Assembly (NCBI RefSeq): GCF_008831285.2
Contig: NC_045139.1
Coordinates: forward strand, 34,693,706 to 34,757,705
Direction: 5' to 3'
From: Nymphaea colorata
Taxonomy: Eukaryota > Streptophyta > Magnoliopsida > Nymphaeales > Nymphaeaceae
DNA length: 64,000 bases
A model generated the notes under the pieces. That model saw nothing but the letters and a program-made list of their open reading frames with translations, was not told the origin of the DNA and made no database searches. Positions within the stretch are counted from its first letter, which is position 1; every line of letters begins with the position of its first letter. The translations under genes and the position numbers were made by a program. Below are positions 1 to 12,028 of this stretch, piece after piece.

Positions 1-383
1 TAAATTATTAGCTTGAATGTGAATGATTTGTACCACGTTACTGCTTCGCCAGGTTTTCTGCGAACCTTTGGAGTCTTGCACTAAAATATTGGTACTCTTA
101 AGGGATAAGAGGCTTAAAAATATTTAGGCCTTTTCGGATCAGTCCCAACAAGAGTTTGGTGTTTGTAGAAAATATGTCGATCATTTGTATAACCATGGTG
201 ATCGACAAGCTTGAATTATGATCTAGTTGTTGAATATATATGTATATATATATTAGTTGGCTACCTCTATAATCAGATTATTATTTTTTATTTTGTATCA
301 CTAAAACCCATTACAGAAGTTGTATTCCAAAGCTATGGCCAAGTAATTGGGAGTTGCAAATATATCTTTTGAGTTAGCAGTGT

Positions 384-435
384 TATATATATATACATAT
401 ATATACACACACACACACACAAAGAGAGAGAGAGA
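384..435. repeat. Compound TA/CA/GA microsatellite
   Basis: Consecutive runs of TA, CA and GA dinucleotides are directly visible. Confidence 0.9.
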
Positions 436-991
436 TCAGTTGGCTACCTCTAGTTGGATATATATTTTTTGAGATTGTTTTAGTGGTATAAAATAAAAAA
501 TATAACTATCCACCTACAAAGACAATCGGCTGATCTGAATTCCTCCATATACACACACATGAAGTTTCGTACCATACATACATAAAACTTTAGTGCCTCA
601 CATTTGGAGGTTTCAGTTTTACACACGTATCTCATGTAGCCATACTTATCAAAATCAACCTCAGGCCACAAATTCATTTAAATCAAACTAGTGGCAACTT
701 GATTCCGTAAGCCACTCTCGAGTGCCCTGTGTTATCTTCTAGATATTTTTTCATAATTTTATTTTATTCTTTATACATAGTTTTTCTTTAGAAAATAACT
801 TATTTATTATTATTTTTTGGCTGATTCAGCATCAACTAAATGAGCTTTGGAGCTAGTGCTTGACTACCATGTTCCTAGGCAACTAAGCAGGTGTAGCCCT
901 AGCTACTAATCATCAACTCGACTAGTCAATTTTTAGATCTATATATATGTAGCTAGTCGTCTATATACACGGATATATTTATAACTGAGCC

Positions 992-1037
992 CTATATATA
1001 TATATATATATATATACACGAATATATATATATATAT
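992..1037. repeat. TA microsatellite, interrupted
   Basis: A TA dinucleotide run is broken by a short CACGAA interruption near 1016-1021. Confidence 0.9.
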
Positions 1038-2024
1038 TAGTGTGCTTCACGAGGAGTCACTGACTTTGAGGCCCATTTAGTTGTCGGATAGCTACGGTCC
1101 TGCTCATTGATATTCCACATGGTGGTACAAAATCTGACTACGTCACGTCACGTTTGTCTTAGTACGTTTCTTCCCAAATTATTTAGTTTGACTATCAAAC
1201 TAACTCCAAAATTCTTTGCACACATCTAATTAATTAGAGAGTTTATTGAGATGCGTGCCATTTCCGGTGTCATGTGATTATGGAAGTTATAGACTTGATT
1301 CGTAGCCCTTGCTAATGAGGAAGAAGGATATGAGAAGGCACTCGATCTGTCCTTGGCAGATTCAAGAGTGCCACGCGTTGTTTTAAAACAATTGGTTTTA
1401 AAAATATTTTGGGAATTTTTATTTTAATTATTTTTTTTATATCTTTTGTTTAACTTTTTTAGGTAAATTTTTATTAGTTTTTCACCGCTTCACAGTTGAT
1501 TGAGCAACGGGATGGACAGCTTCACTCATTGGATTCCAAAATTCACTCCATTTTCGTTGGGGTCAAATTCAGAATTTTGAAAATATCAGATGGTAAAACA
1601 TTATTTTCAGAACTGAGGGGGGCCATGGCCCTTGCCCTGGCTCCATCACTGTGGTTGGAAATCAGAGAATGGATAGTCATGAGCGTAATAGTTTGTATTA
1701 TGAAAAATCATGTAAATTTATGAATTATATTTCATGAGCAAACTAAGTTAGACACGGTCACAATAATTTTAGAAAATGTGCATACGGGGTATGACAAGGT
1801 ATATACACAAAACACCATAAAAAGTTCGAAACAAAAAGCAACATTTAACTAAAAAAAAAGATAATATAAATAAAAAATATAATATATGTTAATTGCCAAT
1901 AATTTGGAAAAAGCAAAATAAAAGTTGAATTAAAAGTAAACTAAATTAAGTAAGTAGTTTGAATCAGCTTTGATCTAAAAAAAATACTCAAGTATGTCCA
2001 AATATGTGCTATACTATGAGAGTA

Positions 2025-2105
2025 TGGCGACACGAGTATAGGGACCTTATTGGGATGACCATGTGGCGACAGGAGTATAGGTTCAACCTTATTGGGATGA
2101 CCATG
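2025..2105. repeat. Two-copy tandem duplication, about 40 bp
   Basis: Units 2025-2063 and 2064-2105 both begin TGGCGACA and end TTATTGGGATGACCATG, with a few substitutions and a 3-base indel. A GCGACACGAGTAT-like motif recurs near 22926 (GTCGACACGAGTATGG), so the unit may derive from a dispersed repeat. Confidence 0.8.
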
Positions 2106-3642
2106 TGACTTGGAAGCAAACAAACTCAAAAGCCAGCTGCTTTTCTTGAATATTCTATAAAAATTCAATCTACACACATTTGGATTTTTCATTTGTTCTT
2201 TTTAAAAGATACATAGTTTTGGGCATGTCAACTTCATATGTGGCGTGGCAGAGTCATCAAAAACAACTTGAGGATGCTGACAAAGATGAGACCATGGATG
2301 TCATATAATAAACAAACTTCATTATCGATTCAATCTCTATTTTCGTTGAATGAGAATGCAATGCACAAACTAAAAAGAAGAAGCGTAACATAATTGAACA
2401 TGCTATTCAATAAGCATCATGCATCTCAAACCTCTGCTTCAGCGACATGCTTAACGCGTCACATAAGGGTCATTAAGTGAGATGCAACTATTTAATGACA
2501 GAAGATGTCCGCCGCAGATAAAAAAACGTATAATGGTAGAAAACCTATGTCAAAAAGTGTGTGTGTCACCTAAAGCATTTTACAGATGCATATTCAACAT
2601 CACTGACTCTTTTTTTTTTTCCTAATGAATTCAAATGCAAGTTTCTGTGGTCTAATTTTAACAAACCCTCACAACGTACACATAATATACAAACCACACA
2701 ACCAATTCATATATACATATTTATACAAAATATAAAGTTAATAATATAATTATAAATACTAATTTATTATAAGGCCTTCTTTAGGCCAAAATCTCATGAA
2801 AATACTTGATTATTTTATTATCCAAATTTAATGCCATAAGAACTGTTAATTGTTTAATGAATAAGAAACATATTTAAATCCAAATACGTAGACTTGATAC
2901 ATAATATTTTCATATTTAAATTATTTGTTTAAGAGAAGTATCCTTACGCTTCCAAGTTTTGGCACAACCTGCTATTTGCAGCCCAGAGGACTAAAGACTG
3001 GAACTTGACAATAACCACAATATTCAAACTTCGAACTCTTTGACTATGAGTTGTCTTACTGTCCGGTTGCGCGATGCCTAACTATTAGATTTATCAAAAT
3101 GTACTTTAACTATTTATTTTTAATCGCCTGGTTTTTGTCTTTCACTGAATTGTGTATGTTGATTCTCTAACACTTCATTCAATGGTGTCAATAGACAATG
3201 GCTTCTGCACTTCATCACCCTCCATTCACCTTCCAAAGCCTCAAGTTTTACAAATTGTTGGTGATGATGTTTCAAGCCATTCACCAGGTCAATAGAAGAG
3301 GCCGAAGCCCTTCTTTCCTTTCTCCTTATCATTGGCGTTTGCGGCAGCTTTAGGACATAAGTGGGAAGGCCGACACCCTAGAGTTATACTGTTTGCAGTC
3401 TAAAAAAATAGCGTCCATAAAACTCAAAGTGATGACAAGGTTTTTACTAGGGCATCACCCATCGACCACTCTGCTACGTCCCTCAAAGCCTTTTTTTTTT
3501 TTTTTTTACTGACTAAATCCTCCCGTGGGGTCTAGCTCAGCAACATCAGACAATAACAAGCTTTCTTTCGATAAAATACCAAAAGCAACAATTGAAGTTT
3601 AGACCTAATTTTACAACTTATAAAAAATCATAGCATCAAAGA

Positions 3643-4060
3643 TAGGGATGTCAATATATCCGATTTGAATCCGATATCCGAGTGAACTGATTTGAAAAAC
3701 TCGGATATAGAAAAAAAGTTAATATCCGATTAAGAAATCGGATCGAATTTGGATTTAATAAATGACATCTTATCAGGTTTGGATTCGGATTTCTATATAC
3801 ATAAATATTTGATCGGATTTGGATACAGATTCATTTTCAGACAAATATTTTGTATCTAATGTTATTAGATTTTATTAAAATTGACAAAATCTGGTTCAAA
3901 ATTAGATTCAGATTCAAGTATAAATATAAAAATCAGATTCAGATTCGGATATAACTTTTCTTTATTCGAATTCGAATTTGAATCTGAATATGTGAATATT
4001 CAAAAAAGCGGATATGATTAAGGACATATTCGATCCGAATCCGATCTGTTGACATCCCTA
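3643..4060. mobile_element. MITE-like element, AGGGATGTCAA termini
   Basis: About 418 bp. The left end AGGGATGTCAATATATCCGA is mirrored by the right end, whose reverse complement begins AGGGATGTCAACAGATCGGA. TA flanks both ends, which would fit a TA target duplication. The interior is AT-rich, has many ATCCGAATC-like motifs and no coding capacity. A related element lies at 58821-59211 and a likely relic at 52917-53296. Superfamily is not certain; the TA flank would fit Tc1/mariner-type movement. Confidence 0.65.
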
Positions 4061-5638
4061 ATATAAGGTAGTTTGAGTATATTTTAATTATTTGATATGA
4101 TTGGAATGCGACCACAAAATTTTGAAAATCTCAACACGTGATCAGGTGACATTGTATGGAAAATATATTGTTATTCAAAGCACTTACATTTCAAAAAAGA
4201 GCCGATATTTATGTTAAAAATGAATAAAAAAATGGAACAGACGTGTATTTCATTGTAAAAAATAATTTAATGTTTTTTTATTTTACTATTTTCACGTCTT
4301 TACGTCCTATTTTTCCCGGTTTAAAAATTAAGTTAATCATCATTTCTGTCATGACTAAGATATCGTTTTAACATTTATCTAGTTTTTTTTTTATTTTTCT
4401 TATTCAATTCTCATTTGTTTTATTTTTATCCAATTTTTAGGGACGTTTTTTCTTTTTAAAAAAAAATCTAGATTTTCCTAAGAAAAACAATTTTACCGAA
4501 AAAAAAACCTAAGAAAAACTTCACTTCTTTTTACATGAAAAAAATATTTGTGACAATGAACCAAAGAAATAAATACCTTGATTCCTAGAATTCGAGAATT
4601 GATTTTGAATTATGATAATCAGAGAATAGATGTTTGGTGTTGATAAACTTTGGAAGATGTTAATGAATCTTAGTTGGTGCTGTTTTGGAATTATATGTCA
4701 TCTTGATCATACAGTAGACAGTAGAGGTTAGTGTCAATAACCCTTCATTGTGTTGAGGTGATGATGCGAATCAACATTTGCTTTCTCAATCAATGCTTGA
4801 AGCTATAACCCTACAAAACATTTCTAAATTAAAATCAGCATTATTTACTACAAAACATTCTCAATCAACGATGCTAATCACATTATTGAAAAGAAAGTCG
4901 TGTTCTTAATTTACTTCAACCAATAAATTCACATAAGAAAAAGTTGGTAGACCAAGAGCACAGTAGTGCATTACCAGCTCTTTTATGCGAATTCACATAC
5001 GACCACATGATTTGAACCTCAGATCTCTTTGAGTCAGTGTGTGCTGCTTTGCAGCCCTGTTGCATTACACTTCTTGAGACCAATGAGTATTGTGTTAATC
5101 GGTTGCGTAGCCACATTGTGACTGGTGTGGGCAGTTGCCCATCAGTCCCTTAAAAGTTCTTTATTTTTAAATGAGAATCTTAAATATTTATTCAATAGCC
5201 CCACTAGATTTGAATATTTTTAAACAAGTACCTCCTCATCATTCTTTTTTATTTAAGAACACTTCTCATTGCTTCCTAAACAAATAAACAGATCAGTATG
5301 TGAATTATTCTTCTTTATTGAAGAACACTCCTCATTGCTTCTTAAAGAAATAAATTGACCAGCAAGTGAACTGACGGGGTATGAGAAATAACCGATTCGA
5401 ACAACACTTAAAGTGCCATACCGGAAGAATTAGCAAGGAAGAAACCCATATTTGGATGGTGACAAACCAATTCTCGATTGTTCTGCTCTCAGTCTCTTCT
5501 GAATACTAGGAAAATCATCACCTTCATTAATTTTTTAACCCAGTATGTTCGTATATGTGAAGTAAAGAGGGGTACATCAATAGCATTGTCTATGAATATC
5601 ATGGCTGGAATTTTATCATTCTTCTAATCACCTTGTCA
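4061..5638. other. Intergenic DNA, no gene seen
   Basis: AT-rich sequence with many homopolymer runs. The only structure I see is the direct repeat at 5255-5373 and a TGGTGTGGGCAGTTGCCC stretch near 5122-5139, which resembles the inner end of the hAT-like family described at 46347. Confidence 0.5.
5255..5373. repeat. Two-copy direct repeat, 66-bp period
   Basis: Copies of about 52 bp start at 5255 and 5321. Both begin AAGAACACT(T/C)CTCATTGCTT and differ at roughly 8 positions. Confidence 0.75.
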
Positions 5639-6480
5639 TTGGAGCTGTACTTGCCAGCTCGAGCTCGATTTGACTCAGAAAACTTGAAGTCGAGCTTGGC
5701 TCCAAATAAAACATGCTTGAGCTCGAGCTTGACTCGCTTAACTTGTTTAACATGTTTATATAAACGTAACCAGTCTTGTTTCTTTTAACTCGTTTAATTG
5801 GTTTCTTTTAACTAATTCAACTATGAATGACTATCCGACAAAAAATTCAAAGAAAGAATGCATATAGTTTGCATCCAAATATCCCTTAGGTTGTGTTTGT
5901 TCCACCATAGAGTTGAGATCTATGGTGATTGGAGATCACTTGAAAGTGGTGGAGCTAGAAAAATTGGTTGGAAAGGCACTTGTTTAAAAATACTCATGTA
6001 GGGCACTTAAGTAGAGACTGGTGTGGAGCAGTCACCATGTGGCTCTCACTAGGATCAGTTGCCCACACAGTCACCATGTGGCTTTGATACTGTCACTAGG
6101 ATCTTAGATCCATAGATTTAAGGTCTAAACACCCCCCCCCCCCCCTCCCTCCTCCTAAAAAAAAAATCAACCTTAAAAATTCACGGTTTTTAACATGTAA
6201 AGTGAATTTAAAATCTAGAGGTCTTTGGCAAATTGAGGATCTACCAAGACGTACCTTGTAATGCAGCCTAATATCCAAGATCCTAGTTTATCAAACACAA
6301 CCTCAAAGAAAGCTTAAATAGAAAATCTCTCGTTCATGCAACGTATTTATATAGTCAAGTTGAGCCAAATTTCATTAAACGAGTTGAGTTCTTACAGCTT
6401 GAATTCTGACTTGTTTACTATTTGAAGCATAAATTTAAAATCGAGCGCGGCCGTGACGGTAGATAGGCCTGCCAATTTTT
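5639..6480. mobile_element. GAGCTCGAGCTCGA-type dispersed repeat, interrupted
   Basis: The arms at about 5639-5888 and 6303-6480 are rich in GAGCTCGAGCTTGACTCG-like and AAACGAGTTGAGTT motifs. The same sequence type recurs at 31030-31505, 51560-51965 and 52430-52700. The middle is displaced by a separate inverted-repeat element (5889-6302), so this looks like a nested insertion. Boundaries are approximate and the class is unknown. Confidence 0.45.
5889..6302. mobile_element. MITE-like element, GGTTGTGTTTG termini
   Basis: 414 bp bounded by the inverted repeat GGTTGTGTTTG / CAAACACAACC. It contains an internal partial duplication of CAGTCACCATGTGGCT (about 6030 and 6069) and a run of C residues at 6130. 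No coding capacity. I could not identify a clean target-site duplication. Confidence 0.55.
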
Positions 6481-6762
6481 TCTCAAGGCGTAAGTAACAT
6501 CACTGTGAAAGTTAAGCTTGTTTCGTAAATCAACAAAAATTTGTAGTCCGATGTTCTCCTTCTACTTAGAATTCCTCATCAAATCTATTGACCATTGCAT
6601 GTCTTAGATTTGTTCTGGTTGGTGTGTGTTTTTGTAGGGTGGTGGTGACCCCTCATCACCAAAGATCCTCGACCGAGCCCCTCCAGGAGCAGGGTATTTG
6701 ACTTGTACACTTCAGGTTGATCGGCTTCGCGTCACCACCTCTAGCTGTGCTGAGAAGGAGAG
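6481..6762 (+). promoter_or_regulatory. NAA30 5' flank and probable leader
   Basis: Sequence upstream of the NAA30 start becomes noticeably more GC-rich from about 6640, consistent with a leader. No TATA box stands out at a convincing distance. The start ATG at 6763 has G at -3 and G at +4, a favourable context. Confidence 0.4.
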
Positions 6763-7024
6763 ATGGATGCCGCAGGCAGGGTAGGGGAGGAGGAGGTGGT
6801 TGGAAGAGGAGGGGAAAAGGAGGAGAAGAATGAGGTGGTGGAGGAGGCGGTGTCCTTCTACCCTGGGGAGATCGAGTACGTGAGCTACCAAGGGGAGCAC
6901 CATCTCCCGCTCATCATGGGCCTCGTCGACGAGGAGCTCAGCGAGCCCTACTCCATCTTCACGTACCGTTACTTCGTCTACCTTTGGCCCCAACTCTGCT
7001 TCCTCGTAATACCATCATCATCAC

Positions 7025-7073
<49 letters not shown>

Positions 7074-7242
7074 GCACACGCACACACACATTTGTTATTT
7101 GACGTCGATGGTCGTGTCAGGCATTTCACAAGGGAAGGTGCATAGGAACGGTAGTCTGCAAGATGGGCGAACATAGGAACACTTTCAGAGGTTACATTGC
7201 TATGCTCGTCGTCATCAAACCCTACAGGGGGAAGGGGATTGG

Positions 7243-7285
<43 letters not shown>

Positions 7286-10200
7286 CTCGCTCTATCTATC
7301 TATCTGTGTGTCTGTGTGCGCGTGGGGCTGAGGGTTATAACATTGTTGAATTCCTTTTGCTGGATTACTTTCCTTGGCATGACTGCGGAAATAGGGATCG
7401 ATGTCTGGGTAGACTTTTGGTTTGAGTACAAATGGGGTTGAATTCACTAAGAAAGGAATTACACAATCCGATTAACAGCAGACTGGAATTTGATGCTGGT
7501 TGCCACGAATAGAAGCCTTTCATTCTCCAAAATCGGTGTATTTTGTAGCGAACATGTGATACTGCAACAGTGGTATCATCTGAAGTCGTTAGCACCTAAT
7601 CAGATATAACAAGTTTAGCTGTTCATTTTGACGGAAGCCTCAAGGAACCTACATTTGGCAGATGGAATTTTAGTGCGTTTGCGCGGATAGTTTCTGTAGG
7701 CAATCTGGCAAATTGGGGTTAGAAATTTATGGTATTAACCTAGCCTCCGGATGTACTTTCAAGGGATTCCCAGATCTAATCCATACCAACAGAATTTTTT
7801 AGACGAGGAATTGATTGCTGGATTAATAAACTATCCTCCTTTTTATGGGATTAATAAACTATCCTCCTTTTTAAATTGCTTATATAGTTCTGCCGATGTG
7901 TGAAAAAATAGCAAAATTAGTCCACATATAGACGAGGAATTGATTGTTGCGAATGATAATGCAAAGCTCGTCATCTGCTAATAAGCAAAAGTAGAACTTA
8001 GAGCTGTGTGTATTCCATAACCAAATTCAATTGGGATCCAAGGCCCTGCTGGGTAGCGCAGTTGAATAAGTTAAAAATTCTTAGTGCTCCTGAACTGGCT
8101 AATATCGCTAACCTGATCTGTGTTTTTCATTACTCTCGCTACTTTTCAGTTTTTTGGCCTTTGTTGCAGATGGAAACACAGAGAAAAGAACAGAACTGTT
8201 GTATGAATCTTAGAGCCTTTGACATTGGGAGAAACTTCTCTCAGCATTTGATTTTCATTTTACAGCGTCAATTCAATTTCATTATCATTTTTATATTTTT
8301 TATATCCTGCTTTATATTTATGATTACAAGTTATACTCGTTCCTGATGGAAATACCGAACTATTCTTCTTCTGTTTTTGCTGCTGCCGCTCGCTAAATTT
8401 ATACGTCCTTTTGTATGTTGCAGCAACAGAGCTTGTAAGCAGATCAATTCAAGTGATGATGGTATCAGGATGTGAAGAGGTGCAATGATGTTTCACTTCC
8501 ACTTTTAGTGTTGGTTTTCATTTTTTAAATTTGCATGTAAGGGGTATGCATGTAATGACAATGTAAAGGTTCTAAGATTAGATAGCTTTGGAAACAATTT
8601 TTTACTCCAAATGAGTATTTTAAATCATGAAAACTCACATTTTACTTTTTTTGCTTGCCTTGTTTTCACATTGATATTTATTCCGTAGATGCAATTATGT
8701 GGTTTGCAATACCAACTACAGGTAAAAAGGTTCAACTTAAAAACTCTCCAAATAAAATAACTCTAACTATGCGAAATGCTCCTTACTCAGTTTGTTTCTT
8801 ATCATTGTAGTTTAGTTAAACATTGGTCCTGTTCTCCCTCATGTGATAGTTGTTTCTTAATCTGCTTTTTTTCATTCTCAGATGCAAAACAATGATAGTT
8901 ACTGCTATGAATGCCTTGCAATGTTTTGAAGATTATTGTTATGCTTTGTGAAACTTTCTGAGACCCCAAAAAGAAAAAGAAGCATGTAAAGAATGCTAGG
9001 TCCTTATCGTCAACTGCCAGTTATCAAATGAAAATGTGAAAACAAAAGGCAACTGTCAGCCAGCAAAGAGAAATGTGACGTTAATGACATACCAAATAAG
9101 AAGAGGCACTTCGTGTGCCTTGTCCTAAATCATGCATGAATTATAGTTGTCTTGCTTAACAATGAAAAGTTTAGTCCCGATTCCCACAATGCTTATGTCT
9201 ATCATCTTCTTTTTGCATTTTGGGCTTCTTCTCCTAAATCATGCATGAGATTAGTTATCTTGCTTACTTATGTCACCTGAAAAGTTTAGTCCCAATTACC
9301 ACACAGTGCTTATGTCTACCATCTTCCTTTATGAACTCATCTTTCTACATGCGAATACTTCCTGTAACTTTAAAAGTTCAATCATAGTCATAAATTCATA
9401 ATATCATTCTTGAGAATTTTCTTGGAAGCTTTTTTTCAGATTTCACTTTCTTCAGGAAGATATGGACTCAAAGACTTAAAAAGATATAAAGATAATATAA
9501 AAAACTGTGAACTTATCTTTTATAAATGTATTAACAAACATGAATATCTTTAGAAACTTCAAAAGAAACAAAATGGAAGATATAAACATAAACATAGACA
9601 AAAAAAAAAAAGGAAAATATTGGCAGTATCTATTTTTTGGCAATATCTTCAAAATGTTGCAACATTTCCTTAACAACATTTTTTCTTTTTTATGGTAAAA
9701 AATCTTGCCAATATTTATATCTGAATTTAATCCAGTACCACAAAGTGTTTATTTCCACTATCTTACTTTACAAACTTGTACTTCTAGATAATAATTAAAT
9801 GCTGTAGCTAATTTTTGTGTTTGACCCGACTTATTAATTCATTATGTCAGCTGGTCTCATCTAGCTTGTTAGCTAATGAACTCAGGTCGCATTTCTCTTG
9901 AAGCAAATATCCCATGCAAATGGGATGCAGCAAAATATTTTTGATCTGCCGACTTTGACATTACAGCATGATCCTAAAGTACCTCCATCTGTATATTGAG
10001 GCTTCCCAAGTTTTTCACTTCTTTGGGAGATTCCCCTATTTCTCGAGTCGTGACCATACATGACATCAATTAGAAGAACATGCTTACGGTAGAAAAACCA
10101 TATATTGCTTGGAATACAAAGAAAATAGGATGGCATGTAAATTAGAAAAGTGAGTGTTAGTGAAGATACAAGCAGTCATTTATAGTAGGATTACAACCAA

Positions 10201-12028
10201 ACCAACTGTATCTGAAGTTATTTTTAAGAGATAAAACAAAATGTTGCGGAGCAGTTGTAATTTACAGTTCACATCCCCAACCACACCAAAGTCAACATTC
10301 TTCTTAGTTTAAATCAATTAATCAAATAATAGAATATTAAATAGTTGTTTTTCAATGGTTACATTATCATTTTTTTTTACCACTTAAAAATATGCCAAAG
10401 CCAGCCTTCATGCCAGTCTGTTCCTTGTTATTTTTGTAGGTATTTGGTTCTGTCTTGCTTCATGCAATGGTTTCTTAATCAACTTTTTGCATTATCAAAA
10501 GCACGCACTGATAATCACAGCTATTGAATGCCTTGCAACGTTTTAAAAGTCATGTTGCAATGGTTCTTTCAGAAAGTTTAAGATGCAAAAATCGAAGGAA
10601 AAAAAGGCGCAAGTACTATTGTCACACATATATGTGTCTATCATGTGTTCTATTTTGCATGTCTTAGTTAACTGCTGATGGAATGGGTACACCATCATGT
10701 ACGAGTTGTCAAATGGAATTATGAAATCAAAAGTCAAAAGGCAACCATAAGGAGATTAATGATAACAATTACTAAGTAAAGAAAAGGAAAGAAGAGGCAC
10801 ATTCAGCTCACCGATCTTGGACATGTCAGCTGCATCATGAACTTGCAAGGCTGTCTTATTCTTAGAGGCCTTGCAATTTTTGGTTGACCCAGTGATCCCT
10901 AGTGAAATTTCATAGAGAAAGACGTTCACTTCCTACTGTTGAAGCCAAATCCGTTGGTTCATTATCTCTAAGATTGGTTGTTCTGCCCAAGCAAGAGAAC
11001 CATGTCCTAGTAAGGTCTTCTTTGGTAACCTTGGTTTGTGGTCTTCTTTAAACTTTAAAGCATTAAGAGAGCCTATTCATTAGAAAACTGAGACCCTTAG
11101 GGGACCAATCATTTGTTTTGCATTTACAGTTGCTCCGATCTAATAATCTTTGGTCTTTATGCCTCTAACAAGATTGATATAGACCAACTAATAGCTTAGA
11201 GCAGTCTCTCGAATCATAAGGCAGCGTCTATTATAGTTTGAACCTTAGATTTAAATAATTGAAAAAACAATCTTTCATACTTTCTTGTGGTTTTGCCTCT
11301 AATGTTTTTCTGTTGGTAGCTGCCCCTTTACATTGCATATATGTTGACGCCGCTACTAGATCGGCTTACGTTTTCTGGAGTTGGTAGTTTTACTGAAATT
11401 GTAGAGAATATTGACTATGCTGGTCATTCGAATTTTCATTACATACCATCACAATAAAACAAAATTTTTCTGCCAACAACTTCAGGTAATGGACAGTCTA
11501 CAAATCTCATCTTATGTGGGTTCTTTTTCTTCAGATGTGCAGTTGCTTGCTTAGTTTATTTACCTCTTTCCACTGATTTATATATTACTGATCATTCAAA
11601 TATTGTTGGTCATACTCACTTCTCCATTGTGCTTATATCAAAGCTACCATATGATGTGCTAGTTTGATATGGCCTCCTGTCAATTGTTATCACCTTCACC
11701 TTCAACTTCCAGTCTTCAAACAATTGCAGGTTGAATTTAGAGACAAGTAACCTCTATCCCGTCTGATTTAAATTCTCTTGTTGTATAGGTGACATTGGAA
11801 GCAGAAGTTACTAACAAAGGTGCCTTGGCTTTATACGGTCGTCTGGGCTTCATTCGTGCAAAGCGGCTCTATAAATACTATCTGAATGGTGTCGATGCAT
11901 TCCGCCTGAAGCTGCTGTTTCCGCGGCCTGACATGAACCCCTTGCTACTGCTAAACGAGGATGAGTACTGTGGAGAAACTGTGCAGCACTGCACGCAAGG
12001 CCATGACCACCATCATCATCTGCATTGA
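6763..12028 (+). CDS. NAA30: N-alpha-acetyltransferase 30 (NatC catalytic subunit, MAK3-like)
   Basis: Four exons join in frame: 6763-7005, 7121-7241, 8424-8479 and 11789-12028 (stop included), giving 219 aa. NAA30 transfers acetyl from acetyl-CoA to N-termini such as Met-Leu and Met-Ile, in the ribosome-associated NatC complex with NAA35 and NAA38. What is seen: an acidic N-terminal extension (1-37), then a GNAT fold starting at [17 protein letters not shown]. The acetyl-CoA loop R-G-K-G-I-A (117-122) is split by intron 2, and the C-terminal GNAT motif N149...[10 protein letters not shown] follows. The family core is closely conserved and ends near [12 protein letters not shown]. The tail is His-rich (HDHHHHLH). 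The introns are 115, 1182 and 3309 bp and all use GT-AG. Both short introns carry long CT/CA microsatellites. No frameshift or missing key residue was seen. Identification is firm; exact UTRs are not. Confidence 0.94.
7028..7090. repeat. (CT)n(CA)n microsatellite filling NAA30 intron 1
   Basis: The run occupies more than half of the 115-bp intron (7006-7120), beginning about 22 bases after the donor and ending about 30 bases before the acceptor. The pyrimidine half may contribute to 3' splice-site recognition. Confidence 0.95.
7245..7304. repeat. (CT)n then (TATC)n microsatellite at NAA30 intron 2 donor
   Basis: The CT run starts only three bases after the donor GT (7242-7243) and grades into TATC repeats. 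It therefore overlaps the sequence that U1/U6 read at the 5' splice site. Confidence 0.93.
7820..7873. repeat. 26-bp direct repeat in NAA30 intron 2
   Basis: GGATTAATAAACTATCCTCC and the following TTTTTA occur identically at 7820-7845 and 7848-7873. The nearby motif AGACGAGGAATTGATTG also occurs twice (about 7801 and 7929). Confidence 0.9.
8800..10820 (+). repeat. Old segmental duplication inside NAA30 intron 3
   Basis: About 320-400 bp near 8800-9120 is matched in order by 10405-10820. Shared blocks include GTTTCTTAATC, GAATGCCTTGCAA followed by GTTTT, CAAAAGGCAAC and AAGAAGAGGCAC. The copies are diverged and about 1.6 kb apart. Neither contains an evident exon. The span given covers both copies and the spacer. 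Confidence 0.65.
9123..9335 (+). repeat. Two-copy tandem duplication, about 109-bp period, in NAA30 intron 3
   Basis: Both units start TCCTAAATCATGCATGA (9123 and 9232) and later share GAAAAGTTTAGTCCC and GCTTATGTCTA.CATCTTC. A third, more diverged partial copy lies near 9727-9780. Confidence 0.85.

Larger units (their letters stand above)
1..3642. other. Intergenic AT-rich DNA, no gene seen
   Basis: No reading frame here has a recognisable domain or a believable exon structure. The stretch holds microsatellites (384-435, 992-1037), a short tandem duplication (2025-2105) and poly-T runs. It ends at an inverted-repeat element starting at 3643. Confidence 0.6.

Noticed and set aside
9476-9698. 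Complementary small frames in NAA30 intron 3
   Set aside because: AT-rich intronic sequence; Phe/Ile/Lys-rich peptides on both strands without conservation signals.
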